Positions 47,251 through 58,307 of a stretch of 64,000 nt of DNA are shown here, piece after piece (position 1 is the first letter of the stretch; every line of letters begins with the position of its first letter). Origin of the DNA: Inia geoffrensis (Eukaryota; Chordata; Mammalia; Artiodactyla; Iniidae); assembly GCA_036417435.1 (NCBI GenBank), contig CM070900.1, positions 170,118,815-170,182,814 of the forward strand. The letters are read 5' to 3'. Position numbers and translations under genes: made by a program. The notes below the pieces were generated by a model. It did not search any database. It had not been told where the DNA came from and was given only the letters and a program-made list of their open reading frames with translations.

Positions 47251-47750
47251 CCATAGTTGTGCTGTATGTAGCTCTGCGAAGGCAGAAGAAGAAAGACACC
47301 CTGATGACCTCTAAAGAAGACATCAGAGACAATGTTATCCATTATGATGATGAAGGAGGAGGGGAGGAAGACACCCAGGCTTTCGACATTGGTGCTCTGA
47401 GAAACCCAAAAGTGATTGAAGATAACAAAATTCGCAGGGATATAAAACCAGACTCTCTCTGTTTGCCTCGTCAGAGACCACCAGTGGAAGATAACGCAGA
47501 CATAAGGGATTTCATTAATCAAAGGCTACAGGAAAATGATATGGACCCCACCGCCCCGCCATATGACTCATTGGCGACATATGCCTATGAAGGCAATGGA
47601 TCAGTAGCCGACTCTCTTAGCTCCATAGAATCTCTGACCATGGAAGCAGACCAGGACTACACCTATCTAACAGACTGGGGACCACACTTTAAAGTCTTGG
47701 CAGACATGTTTGGTGAAGAAGAGAGTTATAAAACTGATAAAGTCACTTAG
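47251..47750 (+). CDS. CDH19: CDH19 last coding exon: membrane helix end and cytoplasmic tail
   Basis: The acceptor CTTGTTCTAG ends at 47250 and the stop TAG is at 47748-47750. The exon completes an Ala codon and encodes 165 more residues. IVVLYVAL finishes the membrane helix, and RRQKKKD is the positive stop-transfer sequence. The juxtamembrane part, [20 protein letters not shown], is the p120-catenin core. The C-terminal beta-catenin region runs from [13 protein letters not shown] through the acidic and serine-rich [15 protein letters not shown] to the WGP-F-K-LADMFG motif. The usual Arg of WGPRF is His here (CAC, 47685-47687), and the D-Y-D-Y of related tails reads D-Y-T-Y (ACC, 47661-47663). 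The end, [10 protein letters not shown]...DKVT, is what most clearly marks this gene as CDH19. Methionine codons 5' of the acceptor belong to the intron. Confidence 0.95.
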
Positions 47751-47826
47751 GGGAGAAGCAAAGGCTAAAACACAACCAAGAAAAGAAATTTAAGAGGAAG
47801 GAACATAAATAGAAATCACGCTTCTA

Positions 47827-47860
47827 CACACACACCACACACACACACACACAAACACAC
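47827..47860. repeat. (CA)n repeat in the CDH19 3' UTR
   Basis: CACACACACACC then (CA)n with one interruption, about 75 bp after the stop codon. Confidence 0.95.
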
Positions 47861-48037
47861 ATACCGGGCTTTCTAGGACAAGATTCCTTTGATTACTTGG
47901 TTTCTAGCAAGTTGCTATATTTATCATATTGTCAGTTTTGGTTTATTCTGCCAACACAAGGTAATTCCTAAAATGTGTACTTGCTTGGTTTTGTTTTGTT
48001 ATTTTGGAAACACACTGAGACAAGCTCAGGCCTATTT

Positions 48038-48043
48038 AATAAA
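48038..48043 (+). terminator. CDH19: candidate poly(A) signal, proximal
   Basis: Canonical AATAAA 288 bp after the stop codon. It would give a short 3' UTR. It has no strong GT-rich element directly downstream. Confidence 0.35.
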
Positions 48044-48577
48044 ATTTACTGACGTGACAACCTAGAACGAAGATGTGGCATCACGGTGGAAGAGTGTTAG
48101 ATTTTTCTTAATTCCACTAAAGTGCCTATTGAGACTCTTATCATTTAAAGTCATGTAGAGTACACTCTACTGTGATGGCATTGCGGGATTCACAGAGGAC
48201 ATAAAACAAAGACACTGTCTTTATGTCAAGGAGCAATAGCAACTTGCAGACTTCTCATTCCTTTTAAGGAAAAAAGAAGAATACTTTCTGAACTCCATCT
48301 TCTTATAATTAAAATGTTCTTTTTTTTCTTTTTTAAACTGTATGCCAAAACACATTTGTTTTTCCTACCCTCTGAGAAAAGTGAAATAAATGCGATAATA
48401 TCAAATTCAAGATGTAAGTCCCAAATTTTAAAAGCAATGTTTGATCTTAATATTGGTTCCTATTAAAGGTGTTCATGAAAATATTCATTGTTTTCCAAAG
48501 AAATAAAATTTTTAAAAAGAAAATTTTTAAAAATCCTCTTTGTAAAGAGAAGCCTCAGGGCTGAAACTCCACATTAA

Positions 48578-48583
48578 AATAAA
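48578..48583 (+). terminator. CDH19: candidate poly(A) signal, distal
   Basis: Canonical AATAAA about 830 bp after the stop, followed within 20-40 bp by T/GT-rich DNA (TTTTGTTTTAATATTGTG). Among the four candidates it has the best downstream context by eye. Confidence 0.4.
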
Positions 48584-48695
48584 TATTAGTTTTGTTTTAA
48601 TATTGTGCCAGGGTGTGGAAGAGTGGAAGTTTGGTTTTAACAAATCACCAGATCATTGCAGTCTTCAGTCATAGATAAAATTTAAGTTGTGTTTT

Positions 48696-48905
48696 GTTTG
48701 TTTGTTTGTTTTTGCGGTATGCGGGCCTCTGACTGTTGTGGCCTCTCCCGTTGCGGAGCACAGGCTCCGGACGCGCAGGCTCAGTGGCCATGGCTCACGG
48801 GCCCAGCCGCTCCGCGGCATGTGGGATCCTCCCGGACTGGGGCACGAACCCGTGTCTCCTGCATCGGCAGGCGGACTCTCAACCACTGTGCCACCAGGGA
48901 AGCCC
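48696..48905 (-). mobile_element. CHR-2-type SINE just past the CDH19 3' UTR, antisense
   Basis: Minus-strand head GGGCTTCCCTGGTGGCACAG and a (CAAA)n tail, seen as (TTTG)n on the plus strand. Exact 13-bp duplication TAAGTTGTGTTTT at 48683-48695 and 48906-48918. It lies about 110 bp beyond the last AATAAA of the UTR. Confidence 0.95.
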
Positions 48906-50292
48906 TAAGTTGTGTTTTTATGAAACATTTTTTTTGGGGAAAAAAATTCATTGATTTAGACAGGAGAAGAGAAATTGATATATAGCTTCTCAGAGTTTCT
49001 TACAGTCTAGTGATTCTTTCATGAACAAAGAAAATAAAATATTTATCAAATAATACAGAATGGATTTATAGCATGTCTAAAAATATTTATTAAGCAGTAC
49101 CAAACAAATGAAAAATCAGGGACTTCAGAAAATTCAAACTAAATATTAACTCTTAAAGTGAACACAAATGCAAAAACTGGTAGTTGATTTATTTAATTAA
49201 CATGGATTTCAACTTTGTGAATATCATTATATTGGAGCTCAGAGTGGCTTCTTTACGCTATCATCTACAATAATTCTAATATAAACGATACCATAAACCT
49301 TCTCTGTAAAAACTTTTACTTTTTAATTTGATGAGATTTCTAAGAAATACTAGATTTTATAAGCAGACAGGTAAGCTGCACTCATTACATTACTTTTAAA
49401 TGAACTTTACACTATCTAGAAATACACTTAACAAAACAGGTAACTAACTATAAGGTAATAATATATTTTCTTAATATTATAAATATACAAGTGACTACTG
49501 AAATATTAAAACAATATATAGGAAAAATAAAAGTTATTTATAGATCCATTCTGCAGACGTCATCAATATCCAGCTGTGCTTATGAAATATAATTATATTT
49601 GTATTGCAAAGTGTGAAAGTAAAAATTCACACATGGGGAAAATGGGTAGAAATATAAATAATATAGGCAAACTATATTCAGTCCTATTTATTATTAAATG
49701 CTTACTTCAAAAATATATAACTGATAATTATGTTGTGGCAATCAGGCCATTTGAATCTGCATTTCCCATTGCTCTTTTTGTGTCTCATAATTGCAGATTC
49801 TCCTTGTCATCCTTACCAAGAACAGCTGTTGAATTCCTTTTCCTCCTCTGACGACTTCAACTTCACCTTTGTCTCATCCCTGGGAACTGCAATAGAATCT
49901 TGATGTAGTGTGATAATTTGCAGTATAATTTGCTTTGGGAAATATTTATGTGATTTTTAAAAAGCTGGCAATGTCATAACCATTCTGGAGCAAAAATTAA
50001 GTCAACAACTAGGTTTTCCCCAGCAATATGACTGGGTATGCCATGATGTGAGACCCTTTGAAGAAGGTTAATATGCAAATCACTTCCAGCTGACAAAATG
50101 ATTCTTGTCAGGAATTACTGCATGTTGCACCTTGCCTGAGAATCTGACTGCCTCTGCATGCATTCATATATCAGAAGCAATGATGGCACAAAGAAAACTT
50201 GGGAGGGGCAGGTCATTTCAAACCACACGACTGAGATAATAAACAAGTACATGAAATTGGTGGGTCTTACTTTCTCCACACTAATCATCTTT

Positions 50293-50510
50293 ATTTATTT
50301 ACTTATTTATTTATTTTTGCGGTACGCAGGCCTCTCACTGTTGTGGCCTCTCCCGCGGCGGAGCACAGGCTCCGGACGCGCAGGCTCAGCAACCATAGCT
50401 CAAGGGCCCAGCTGCTCCGCGGCATGTGGGATCTTCCCAGACCAGGGAACAAACCCGTGTCCCCTGCATCGACAGGCAGACTCTCAACCACTGTGCCACC
50501 AGGGAAGCGC
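50293..50510 (-). mobile_element. CHR-2-type SINE, antisense
   Basis: The minus strand starts GGCGCTTCCCTGGTGGCACAG and ends in a (TAAA)n tail. Duplication CATCTTT at 50286-50292 and 50511-50517. Confidence 0.92.
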
Positions 50511-50551
50511 CATCTTTTTTTAGTACCTCTATCTTTTATGTTTGTTACACC

Positions 50552-50928
50552 ACTGCATTAGTTTGTTATGGCTGCCATAACAAAGCACCACCAGAGTGGG
50601 TGGCTTAAAAAAACAGAAGTTTATTTCCTTGCAGTTCTGGAACCTAGAAGTCTAAGATTAAATGTCTGCAGAGTTGGTTTCTTCCAAGGGCCTCTGTCCT
50701 TGGCTCGTCCATGGCTGGCATTTCTCCATGTCTCTACGTGGTCTTTCCCCTGTGCTAATTCCTCTTCTTCTAAGGACACCAATTATACTGAGCTCACTCA
50801 TATGACCTCTTTTTATCTTAATTAACTATTTAAAGGCCCTATCTCCAAATATAGGCATATTCTGAGGTACTGATGGTCAAGACTTCAAAATATGAATTTT
50901 AGGGGACACAATTCAGCCCATAACAACC
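50552..50928 (-). mobile_element. MLT1-type LTR, antisense
   Basis: GCATTAGTTTGTTATGGCTG, GGGTGGCTTAAAA-AACAGAAG, GCAGTTCTGGAA and, at the right end, ATATGAATTTTAGGGGACACA are the plus-strand complement of an MLT1 (MaLR) LTR. It is substantially diverged. Confidence 0.75.
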
Positions 50929-52119
50929 ACACAGATGTTAACAGAAAAAAAACCAAAAAAGTGTTTGATTTACATCAAACAAACAAAAAATTGTGAAAAA
51001 AACAAAACAAAGCAAAACAAAAACCATGAATGGAAATAATTTCATGTACAATGGGAAATCACAAAAGTGACAAGGTGAAAAGAGGTCTTTTGGTGCTCAT
51101 ATATTGGAAAATTATGGGATATCTTTCACACTACTGAAAGCAGTAGTCCTAATATTTCAATACTTATAAATAACTTGAGATTCCTTTTTATTTATAATAT
51201 CACAGTAACTGGCCTTCATTCAGGAGTTAAGCAATATAAAAATTCCTTAGACTTTACAGGGGGGTTTTGACTATTAATAATAATCATGCATAACTTTTTA
51301 ATTACATTGCATGTTTACCTTTACAGAAATATATGTGGACAAATTCTATGTAACATGTGTATGTTATACGTTTTTTAAAAATGTAACTTTTGTGTTCAAA
51401 GAAGTATTAGATCAACACAAAAGAGTGAACTAGTGGTGTGATACACTAGAAATGATCTAAAATTGCTTTTATACCAAATTCTATCACTAACTGGAAACGT
51501 CGTATGGAGGCAGCACCTTAACCTTCCTGTCATCTATTCTCTTTGGTAAAATGAATCTGTTGCTCTTGGTGTTATCTAAGTTTCCTCTGAAATTTCTTGA
51601 CTCTTAAGTTCTAGTTACATTTACATGAAGTCCATTAATTCATTTACATATCGATTACATAAAATTATGAGAATCATAGAGATCTTTAAAACAAAATTCT
51701 TTGAAGTATGGATGTGATTGATTAAACATTGACACACCACGTCCCACATCAGGAGAGCCAGACAAATACTTAAGTAAAAACTGTCAAAATTCTTCGTCAA
51801 GATGGAATGGTAGAGAAGTGCATAGGAAGAGAGAGAAAGAAATGTTAAAAATAGAGCCCTAATCTTGAGCCAAAGAGGAAAAGCAAGTGATATGAAGAAA
51901 ACGTTAGAAACTTCCTTATCTTTAGGAGGAGGACATTTTAGAAGTCCTTGGAAGGGTTTCAGTACCTGTTGTATTAAAACAGAAATTCCTAAAAGCAGAT
52001 GTAAATATGCAGTTACTATATTTGAAGTGAGTCCCAAAATACGGCGAGGGCTAAAAAGAATTAATAAAATGTCAGTAAAAACATCAATTTACTTCCTAAG
52101 AGAAGAGTGGGGGGGAGAT

Positions 52120-52333
52120 TTTTTTTTTTTTTTTTTTTGGCAGTACGTGGGCCTCTCACTGTTGTGGCCTCGGTCCTGTTGCAGAGCACAGCCTCCAGAC
52201 GTGCAGGCTCAGCGGCCATGGATCATGAGCCCAGCTGCTCCGCGGCATGTGGGATCTTCCCGGACCGGGACACGAACCCGTGTCCCCTGCATCAGCAGGT
52301 GGACTCCCAACCACTGTGCCACCAGGGAAGCCC
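52120..52333 (-). mobile_element. CHR-2-type SINE, antisense
   Basis: Minus-strand head GGGCTTCCCTGGTGGCACAG and a pure A tail of about 20. The target duplication is short and uncertain (GAGAT at 52115-52119 and 52335-52339). Confidence 0.9.
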
Positions 52334-52683
52334 AGAGATATATTGCTGATATATATTGCTGATATATAGGAAAGCACTGACTTTTGTTTAAATTGAATTT
52401 GTATTCTGCCATCTTGCTATATTTGCTTACTATTTCAGGATTTTTTTTGGAGATGATATGACTTTTATACATAACATTCATGTCATATTCAAATAAAGAA
52501 TTATTTTTTTTTTTGCATTCCAGTCAATATATCCCTTTTATTTCTTTTTATTTTCTTATTGTACCAGCTAGGAATTTCACTATAATGTCAAACAGCGATG
52601 GTTATAGCAGACATCTTTGCCATGCTTCCAAAGTTAGAGGTGTTATAGAGTTCCTAATCAGTATATGATATATATAGTTTTAG

Positions 52684-52794
52684 GAAATTCCCTGGCGGTC
52701 CAGTGATTAAGACTCTGTGCTTTCAGTGCCATGGGCATGGGTTTAATCCCTGGTCAGGGATCTAAGATCCCACAAGCCACAAGGCACAGCCAAA

Positions 52795-52796
<2 letters not shown>
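52684..52796 (+). mobile_element. short tRNA-derived SINE, sense
   Basis: Head AAATTCCCTGGCGGTCCAGTG and B-box-like region, about 113 bp. It is the short monomer type seen in cetartiodactyls, and its 3' end runs straight into a long (AT)n microsatellite. It is nested in antisense L1 sequence. Confidence 0.85.

Positions 52797-52798
<2 letters not shown>

Positions 52799-52857
<59 letters not shown>
52799..52857. repeat. (AT)n microsatellite
   Basis: About 59 bp of uninterrupted AT dinucleotides growing out of the A/T tail of the SINE at 52684-52796. Confidence 0.97.
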
Positions 52858-52859
<2 letters not shown>

Positions 52860-55800
52860 GATATTTAAAAATCAAGTGTGAATGCTTCTTATTTCTAATT
52901 TGCTGAGGTTTTAAAAATTATGAATGGCTGTTAAATTTTGTCAATTATTTTCTATGTTAAAATCAAATTAATTTTCTTTGTCAGCCTATTGAAATGGTGG
53001 ATTACAGTGATTAATTTTCGAATGGTAAAATGGCCTTGACTTTGAATGAATCATACTTGTTTGTGGTATACATACATCACCTTAATTTCAAAACCAGAAA
53101 TGTCATTGAAAGAAATGAAAAATATAAAAATCCTCTATAAATGGTAGCATACCAAATGCAATTACATTTAAAATATAGTAGTCTTTATTTTCCCTTATTT
53201 TAAAGTGATTTCTGGTTTTGATATTGAGGTAATGTTGATCTCATAAAATGAATGTGGTATTATCACTTCTTATTGTATATTCTGGAAAATATTATGTGCA
53301 ATTGGTATTTTTTCTTCCTTAACTGTTTGGTAGAATCACTCAGTGATATAATTTAGGCCTGGTACATTTCTTGTTGAAAGCTTATTAATTATGAATTTAT
53401 TTAATGGATACAGGGTTATCCAAGTTATTTATTTCTCATTATGTGAGTTTTGGGAGCTTGTTTCTTCAAAGAATTGATCCATTATAACTAAGTTATCAAC
53501 TTTGTGGCCATAGATTTGTTCACAGTGTTAATATTATTATCATTTTGAGATCTGCAGATCTATAGTGATGGCCCCCCTTCTTTCATTTCTTATATTATTC
53601 ACTTGTGTCTTCTCACCTGTTTTTTCCTGGTTAGGCTGGTTGGAATTTTGTCAATTTCACTGATTTTTTTTTTTTTTTCAAAGAAACGGGCTTTGTTTTT
53701 ATTGAATTTTCTAATTCTTATTTCAAATTTTATTGATTTCTGTTCTAATTTTAATTATTTTATTTTAATTATTTTAACCTAAATTTTTCTTCTTTCCACA
53801 GTTCTCCAAGATAGAGCCTTAGGTTATTTATTTTAGATCTTTGTTTTTTCTAATATTATATATTCACTTAAGGCCATATATTATATTTCCCTGTACACAC
53901 TAGTTTCACTTCATCTCCCAAAATTTAAAAAGCTGTATTTTCATTTTCATTTAGTCCAAAATATATTTTTAATTTATTTGGAAACTCCTTAAATCCATGT
54001 GTTTTTAGAAAAGTGTTGCTTAATTTCTAAATATTTAAGAATTTTTTTGGTTATATTTCTGTTTCTGATTCTTACTCTAATTCTGTTGTGAGTTGAGAAT
54101 ATTCTGTGTGATTTTTAAAATTTTCTTAAGGTGCATTTTATAGCACAGAATAAGGTCCATCTTGATAATTGTTCAAGAACGTTTATTCTACTGTCTTTTG
54201 ATGAAGTATTCTATAAATGTTAATTAGATAACGTTGATTGATAGTGCCATTCACAGGATGCATATTTTACTGATATTTCTTCTCCTTTATCTACCACTAC
54301 TGACAAGAGATGTTGAAGTATCCTATAAAAAGAATGGCTTTTTCTATCTCTCCTTTAATTTCTATCAGTTTTTGCCTTATATACCTATTTAAGATTATAG
54401 ATCTTCTTGGAGAGTTGATTTCTTCTTTATGCCTGGTAAATTCCCTTTTTTATCTCTAATAATCTTGCTTCTGCTCTGTTCTGAAGTCTGCTTTGTCTGA
54501 AACTAGTATAGGTACTCTAGCTTTCTTTTGCTTATTATTAGCATGGATACTTTTATCTATCCCTTTACTTTTTGACCTACGGCATCTTTATGATTTAAAG
54601 TTCTTTCCATATATATACAAAATATCATTGTGTGTGTTCTTAATCTTCTCTGATAATTTCTGACTTTTAATTGGTGTTTTTAGAACATTATACTGGAGTC
54701 CTGTGTAGTGGGAAGGTTTGAAAAGCGGGAAAGTTCTATAATCTTCTCATTAAATCTCAATGTTTTAGTAAGACTGTGTCTCAAGTCTGTGACTTTCAAA
54801 AGTATTTGTCCAGAGTTACAGTGTTTAAAAAAAAAAAATCACCTTACCTCTACTCTCTTCAGTGTTTTCCAATCTATTTTTTAAAGTTTTTAAAAATGTG
54901 TTGCATGAGAAAGTCCTCACTCCATGCTAATATAAGCACTTATATATTAACGCCATAATTTTCTTCATATAAAAATGTAGTCAATATAGGGAGGCAAATT
55001 TTCACTTAACAGAAATAAACTAGAATAAAATTTAATTGAAGTCTCAAAAAAAAAGAAATATGCTAAACATTCCATTCTAGTGTTATTTCCACATTAATTT
55101 TTAAACATGATTGCTTGCATGTATGTATGCATACTTACATACATATATATCGCTCAAAACATTATATATGTTGGATCTATCATTTCTTAAATCCAACAAC
55201 ATTATTAAATGAAGGTAGAATTTGATGTTTTATAACTGCTATATACACATTTGTTCAACTACAGCTACAATATGGCATGCCAAGTTCCTATTTAGGAAGG
55301 TCATGTGAGAAAACAAATTTTTTTTCCAAGTCATTAAACTGATGGACACAAAGAATGAGCAGAGCAAAATTCCAGCCTTTCCTCATTATAGTTTATAATA
55401 AGCATTTATTATAACATCACTTAAATTCTTGAAACAGTGAAAAGGTCAGATGCAAAATAAGATGATAAAAATACTTCAGGTGCTGAGCATATGAATGCTC
55501 CCACTGTAGACACAGAAGCGAAGGGAAATGTGAAATAATTACCCTTAAAATCTAGGTTTATTGTGGCATCTGTAAACTAGCTAGGTAAAATAAAATCTTG
55601 TTCAGAAAGCATATTACAGATATACTTAAATATTTTGTTATTATAAGGATGTTACATTTTGGTGCAGAGCATTTGGTCTCTTAGAAATGAGAGCTTGCAT
55701 ACATTCAAATAATTTACCAAGGTTAGGGAAACCTTATATAGAAACAATAGTACAGCTTTTAAATTAAGAAAATACACTTAGAGATTAGTCCTATTCTTAT

Positions 55801-56699
55801 TTTCAGATATATAGGCTTATAATTTTTAATACTGGAAGAAACTTTAAATTAACATTTAGTGATAATATAATGTGTTTCAGTCACAGCTATGCTCCCTATC
55901 TTTCATTTGCAGAATCCCTATGAAATTATTACCCCTCATTTCACAATGCAAATACAAATTCTCAACCTGGTTAAATAACATACCTACAGTCGTTTTGCTC
56001 TTAAGTGACAGTTCTGAGGGGAAAAGTAAAAACAAGTAAAAATAGCAGCAACAAAAAACAATGATAACTACAAAACCTTCCAATTTCATACCTTGCAAAA
56101 AAGTATTTCTACTAAAGTGTAAAGAAACATATATGCTCTTATATCTGTTCATTTCAATATCAAAGATACCTGACTTCTGAATGGACCATTCTCTCAAAAG
56201 AATTCTAATATTAAAGAAAATCAGAATATTAGAAAAGTAAAAGATACTAAAGAAGATTAGAATATTGGAAAAGTAAACCTTTTTCTCATTGCAACACACA
56301 CATCATGTTTCACCTTGAAGTTCACTCAAAAGGAAAATATATTTTCATCAATTTCCTAGTAATAACACTTGAACCTTTAATTTTTTTCAAATGTGAAAAC
56401 TGAGGCACTGAGAAGTTATATAATTTCCCATTGTCTCAAAGCTAATAATTTCAGAACCCTGAAAATATGGACACTTTGTTAGACTGACTTCAATGGTTAA
56501 GCTCTTTCCATATTGTTTCTCTGTCTCCCCTTGACATATCTAAGCTTGATAATCTTTGGCTTATCTCTAGACTATTTCATTTTCCATTCCGTATGGAAGT
56601 TGTTTTAAAATTATCTGCCAGGTTCATTTCCAATCACTGCCACACACCACACTTTCCCCTACATATCTCAGAAGAAAATCAAGTTTCCAATTTTATAGT

Positions 56700-56990
56700 G
56701 TAACTATTTTGTTTTATTGAAGTATAGTTGATTTACAATATTACATTGGTTTCAGGTTTACAACATAATGATTCAATATTTTTATAGATTATAGTCCATT
56801 TAAAGTTATTACAAAATAATTGCTATATTTCCCTGTGCTGTACAATATATCTTTGTTGCTTATTTATTTATAGAGCAACTATTAATGATCTTTGTTTTAC
56901 ATACTCTCACCCATTTTTCTTCCCTTGTCTCTTATCTTTTAGGAAGTATTTACGCAAATTTCAGTAGTGTCAATTGTACAGTGCCTTGTG
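56700..56990 (-). mobile_element. L1 3' end, antisense
   Basis: TTGAAGTATAGTTGATTTAC and TTGGTTTCAGGTTTACAACA, then TTTCCCTGTGCTGTACAATA, are the complement of the cetartiodactyl L1 3' UTR. Confidence 0.75.
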
Positions 56991-58307
56991 CTAAAGCATA
57001 GTATTTGTGCTCTAAATATGTTTCAGAATTTAAAGGATGAGGATCCAAAGAATATAATTTTCAGGTTACTATACTTTTTATAATACTTTTCCTTCATACA
57101 AACTGATTTATTTATCTTTTGTTTTCTTTTGCTTATTATCAAGTTGCCAAGATTTTCTCGTAACTCTGAGCAATAATAATACTTGGTTATATTCTATTGG
57201 GTGCTTTAGTTGTCATTCATTTATCCTTTCAAAAAATATTACTAATTGGGTATCTAATTTGCACCACTCAGTAAAAACCTATGTGGGAGAAATGTATGTG
57301 CTCATATTCATTTTTATATGGGTTTATATGAACAGAACAGATAGATTATAAGGAATTTTGAAAAAATATTGCCTATAGTTTTAGAAGTACTCACACCTCC
57401 ACAAAAAGCATCATAATTAATATAGATCCAAGTGCTTCTTCTTTAACTTACCACAAAGGGGAAAATGTGGCATTAAAGCATGTTTTAATGTAATCCTCTT
57501 CCTTTTCCCCACTATCAGGGTCTGGTCTTTTGATTACTTAATACATGTCACTAGAATATTTAAAAACAATTTTATTCTGGGATTCATAGTAAATTGTTAC
57601 AGTCTGCATCAGAAAATTGGCTTTCCATAGTAGTTCTAAAAAACAAGGAGCTTGCTTATCTAACCAGATGCCAAGTTCATTTTAAAATAATCTATAATTT
57701 AAAATAATCTATAGCAATCATTTAAAAATAATCTACAGCAGTGCAATAATGTTTCAATTTAATAATTTTTTTCAATTTTTACAGTTTTTCAACATATTAT
57801 CAAATTAGGTAACATCTTTATTTTTCTTATTATTCAGAATTTATTTATTCATAGAGCAAATATTTATGGATTATGTACTCCTGCTAGACATCATGCTACA
57901 CACGAGAGAAATAAAGGTGATCAAAACATTCACATTCCCTGATTTCTGGAAAATTAAATCAAATTTATAAATATATAATCAAATATATATACATGTCAAA
58001 TAAATATATAAAACTGGTACTCCCTAAGTTTGGAGACTTCAGAGAGGGAGAATGCCTATCAATGCTTTATCTTCGGATGAATTGATCAATTGTATGTCTT
58101 CCCCTGTGCATAGTACATCTCCTTATACTCTGTAAAAAGTAAATTGTAAGCCTCATGCAACAAAATTATTATTTATAAATTATATAGTTGTACAATTAAT
58201 GGGCTTTTACTTTCAGTTAAATTTTAGCTCTGCACATTTTTTTTTACCTTATTACATATAGTTTCTGTGAGCTTTCCATTCAGAATATGATATGAATAGT
58301 AGCGTCT

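Larger units (their letters stand above)
4350..47750 (+). other. CDH19: CDH19 gene, 3' half (coding exons 7-12 equivalents)
   Basis: Six exons with GT-AG borders and compatible phases join into one open frame of about 460 codons ending at TAG 47748-47750. Coding lengths are 254, 137, 122, 118, 252 and 500 nt; the first five match, as I recall them, the conserved exon sizes of type II classical cadherins. The product is a calcium-dependent adhesion protein of the plasma membrane: EC3 end, EC4, EC5, one membrane helix and a catenin-binding tail. CDH19 is chosen over CDH6/7/9/10/12/18/20 from the tail ending [10 protein letters not shown]...DKVT and from the EC5-membrane segment, both matching CDH19 from memory. 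In mammals CDH19 is known from neural crest derivatives and Schwann cell precursors. Introns are 16119, 15345, 3589, 4069 and 2896 bp. I see no frameshift or premature stop, so the gene looks functional here. The 5' exons and promoter are outside the window. Confidence 0.93.
47751..48590 (+). other. CDH19: CDH19 3' UTR (extent uncertain)
   Basis: AT-rich non-coding sequence follows the stop codon, with a (CA)n tract near 47827-47860. Canonical AATAAA hexamers occur at 48038-48043, 48385-48390, 48502-48507 and 48578-48583. The last is followed by a T/GT-rich stretch that could serve as the downstream element. Which signal is used cannot be told from sequence. The SINE at 48696 lies beyond all four, so the UTR probably ends before it. 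Confidence 0.55.
52380..54735 (-). mobile_element. old L1 ORF2 region, antisense, split by a SINE and (AT)n
   Basis: The plus strand reads as decayed complement of ORF2 (TTGTATTCTGCCATCTTGCT, TTGTACCAGCTAGGAATTTC, AGCAGACATCTTTGCCATGC before 52684; GGCTGGTTGGAATTTTGTCA, TAGTTTCACTTCATCTCCCA, TTCTGAAGTCTGCTTTGTCT after 52857). There are multiple stops in all frames. Confidence 0.75.
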
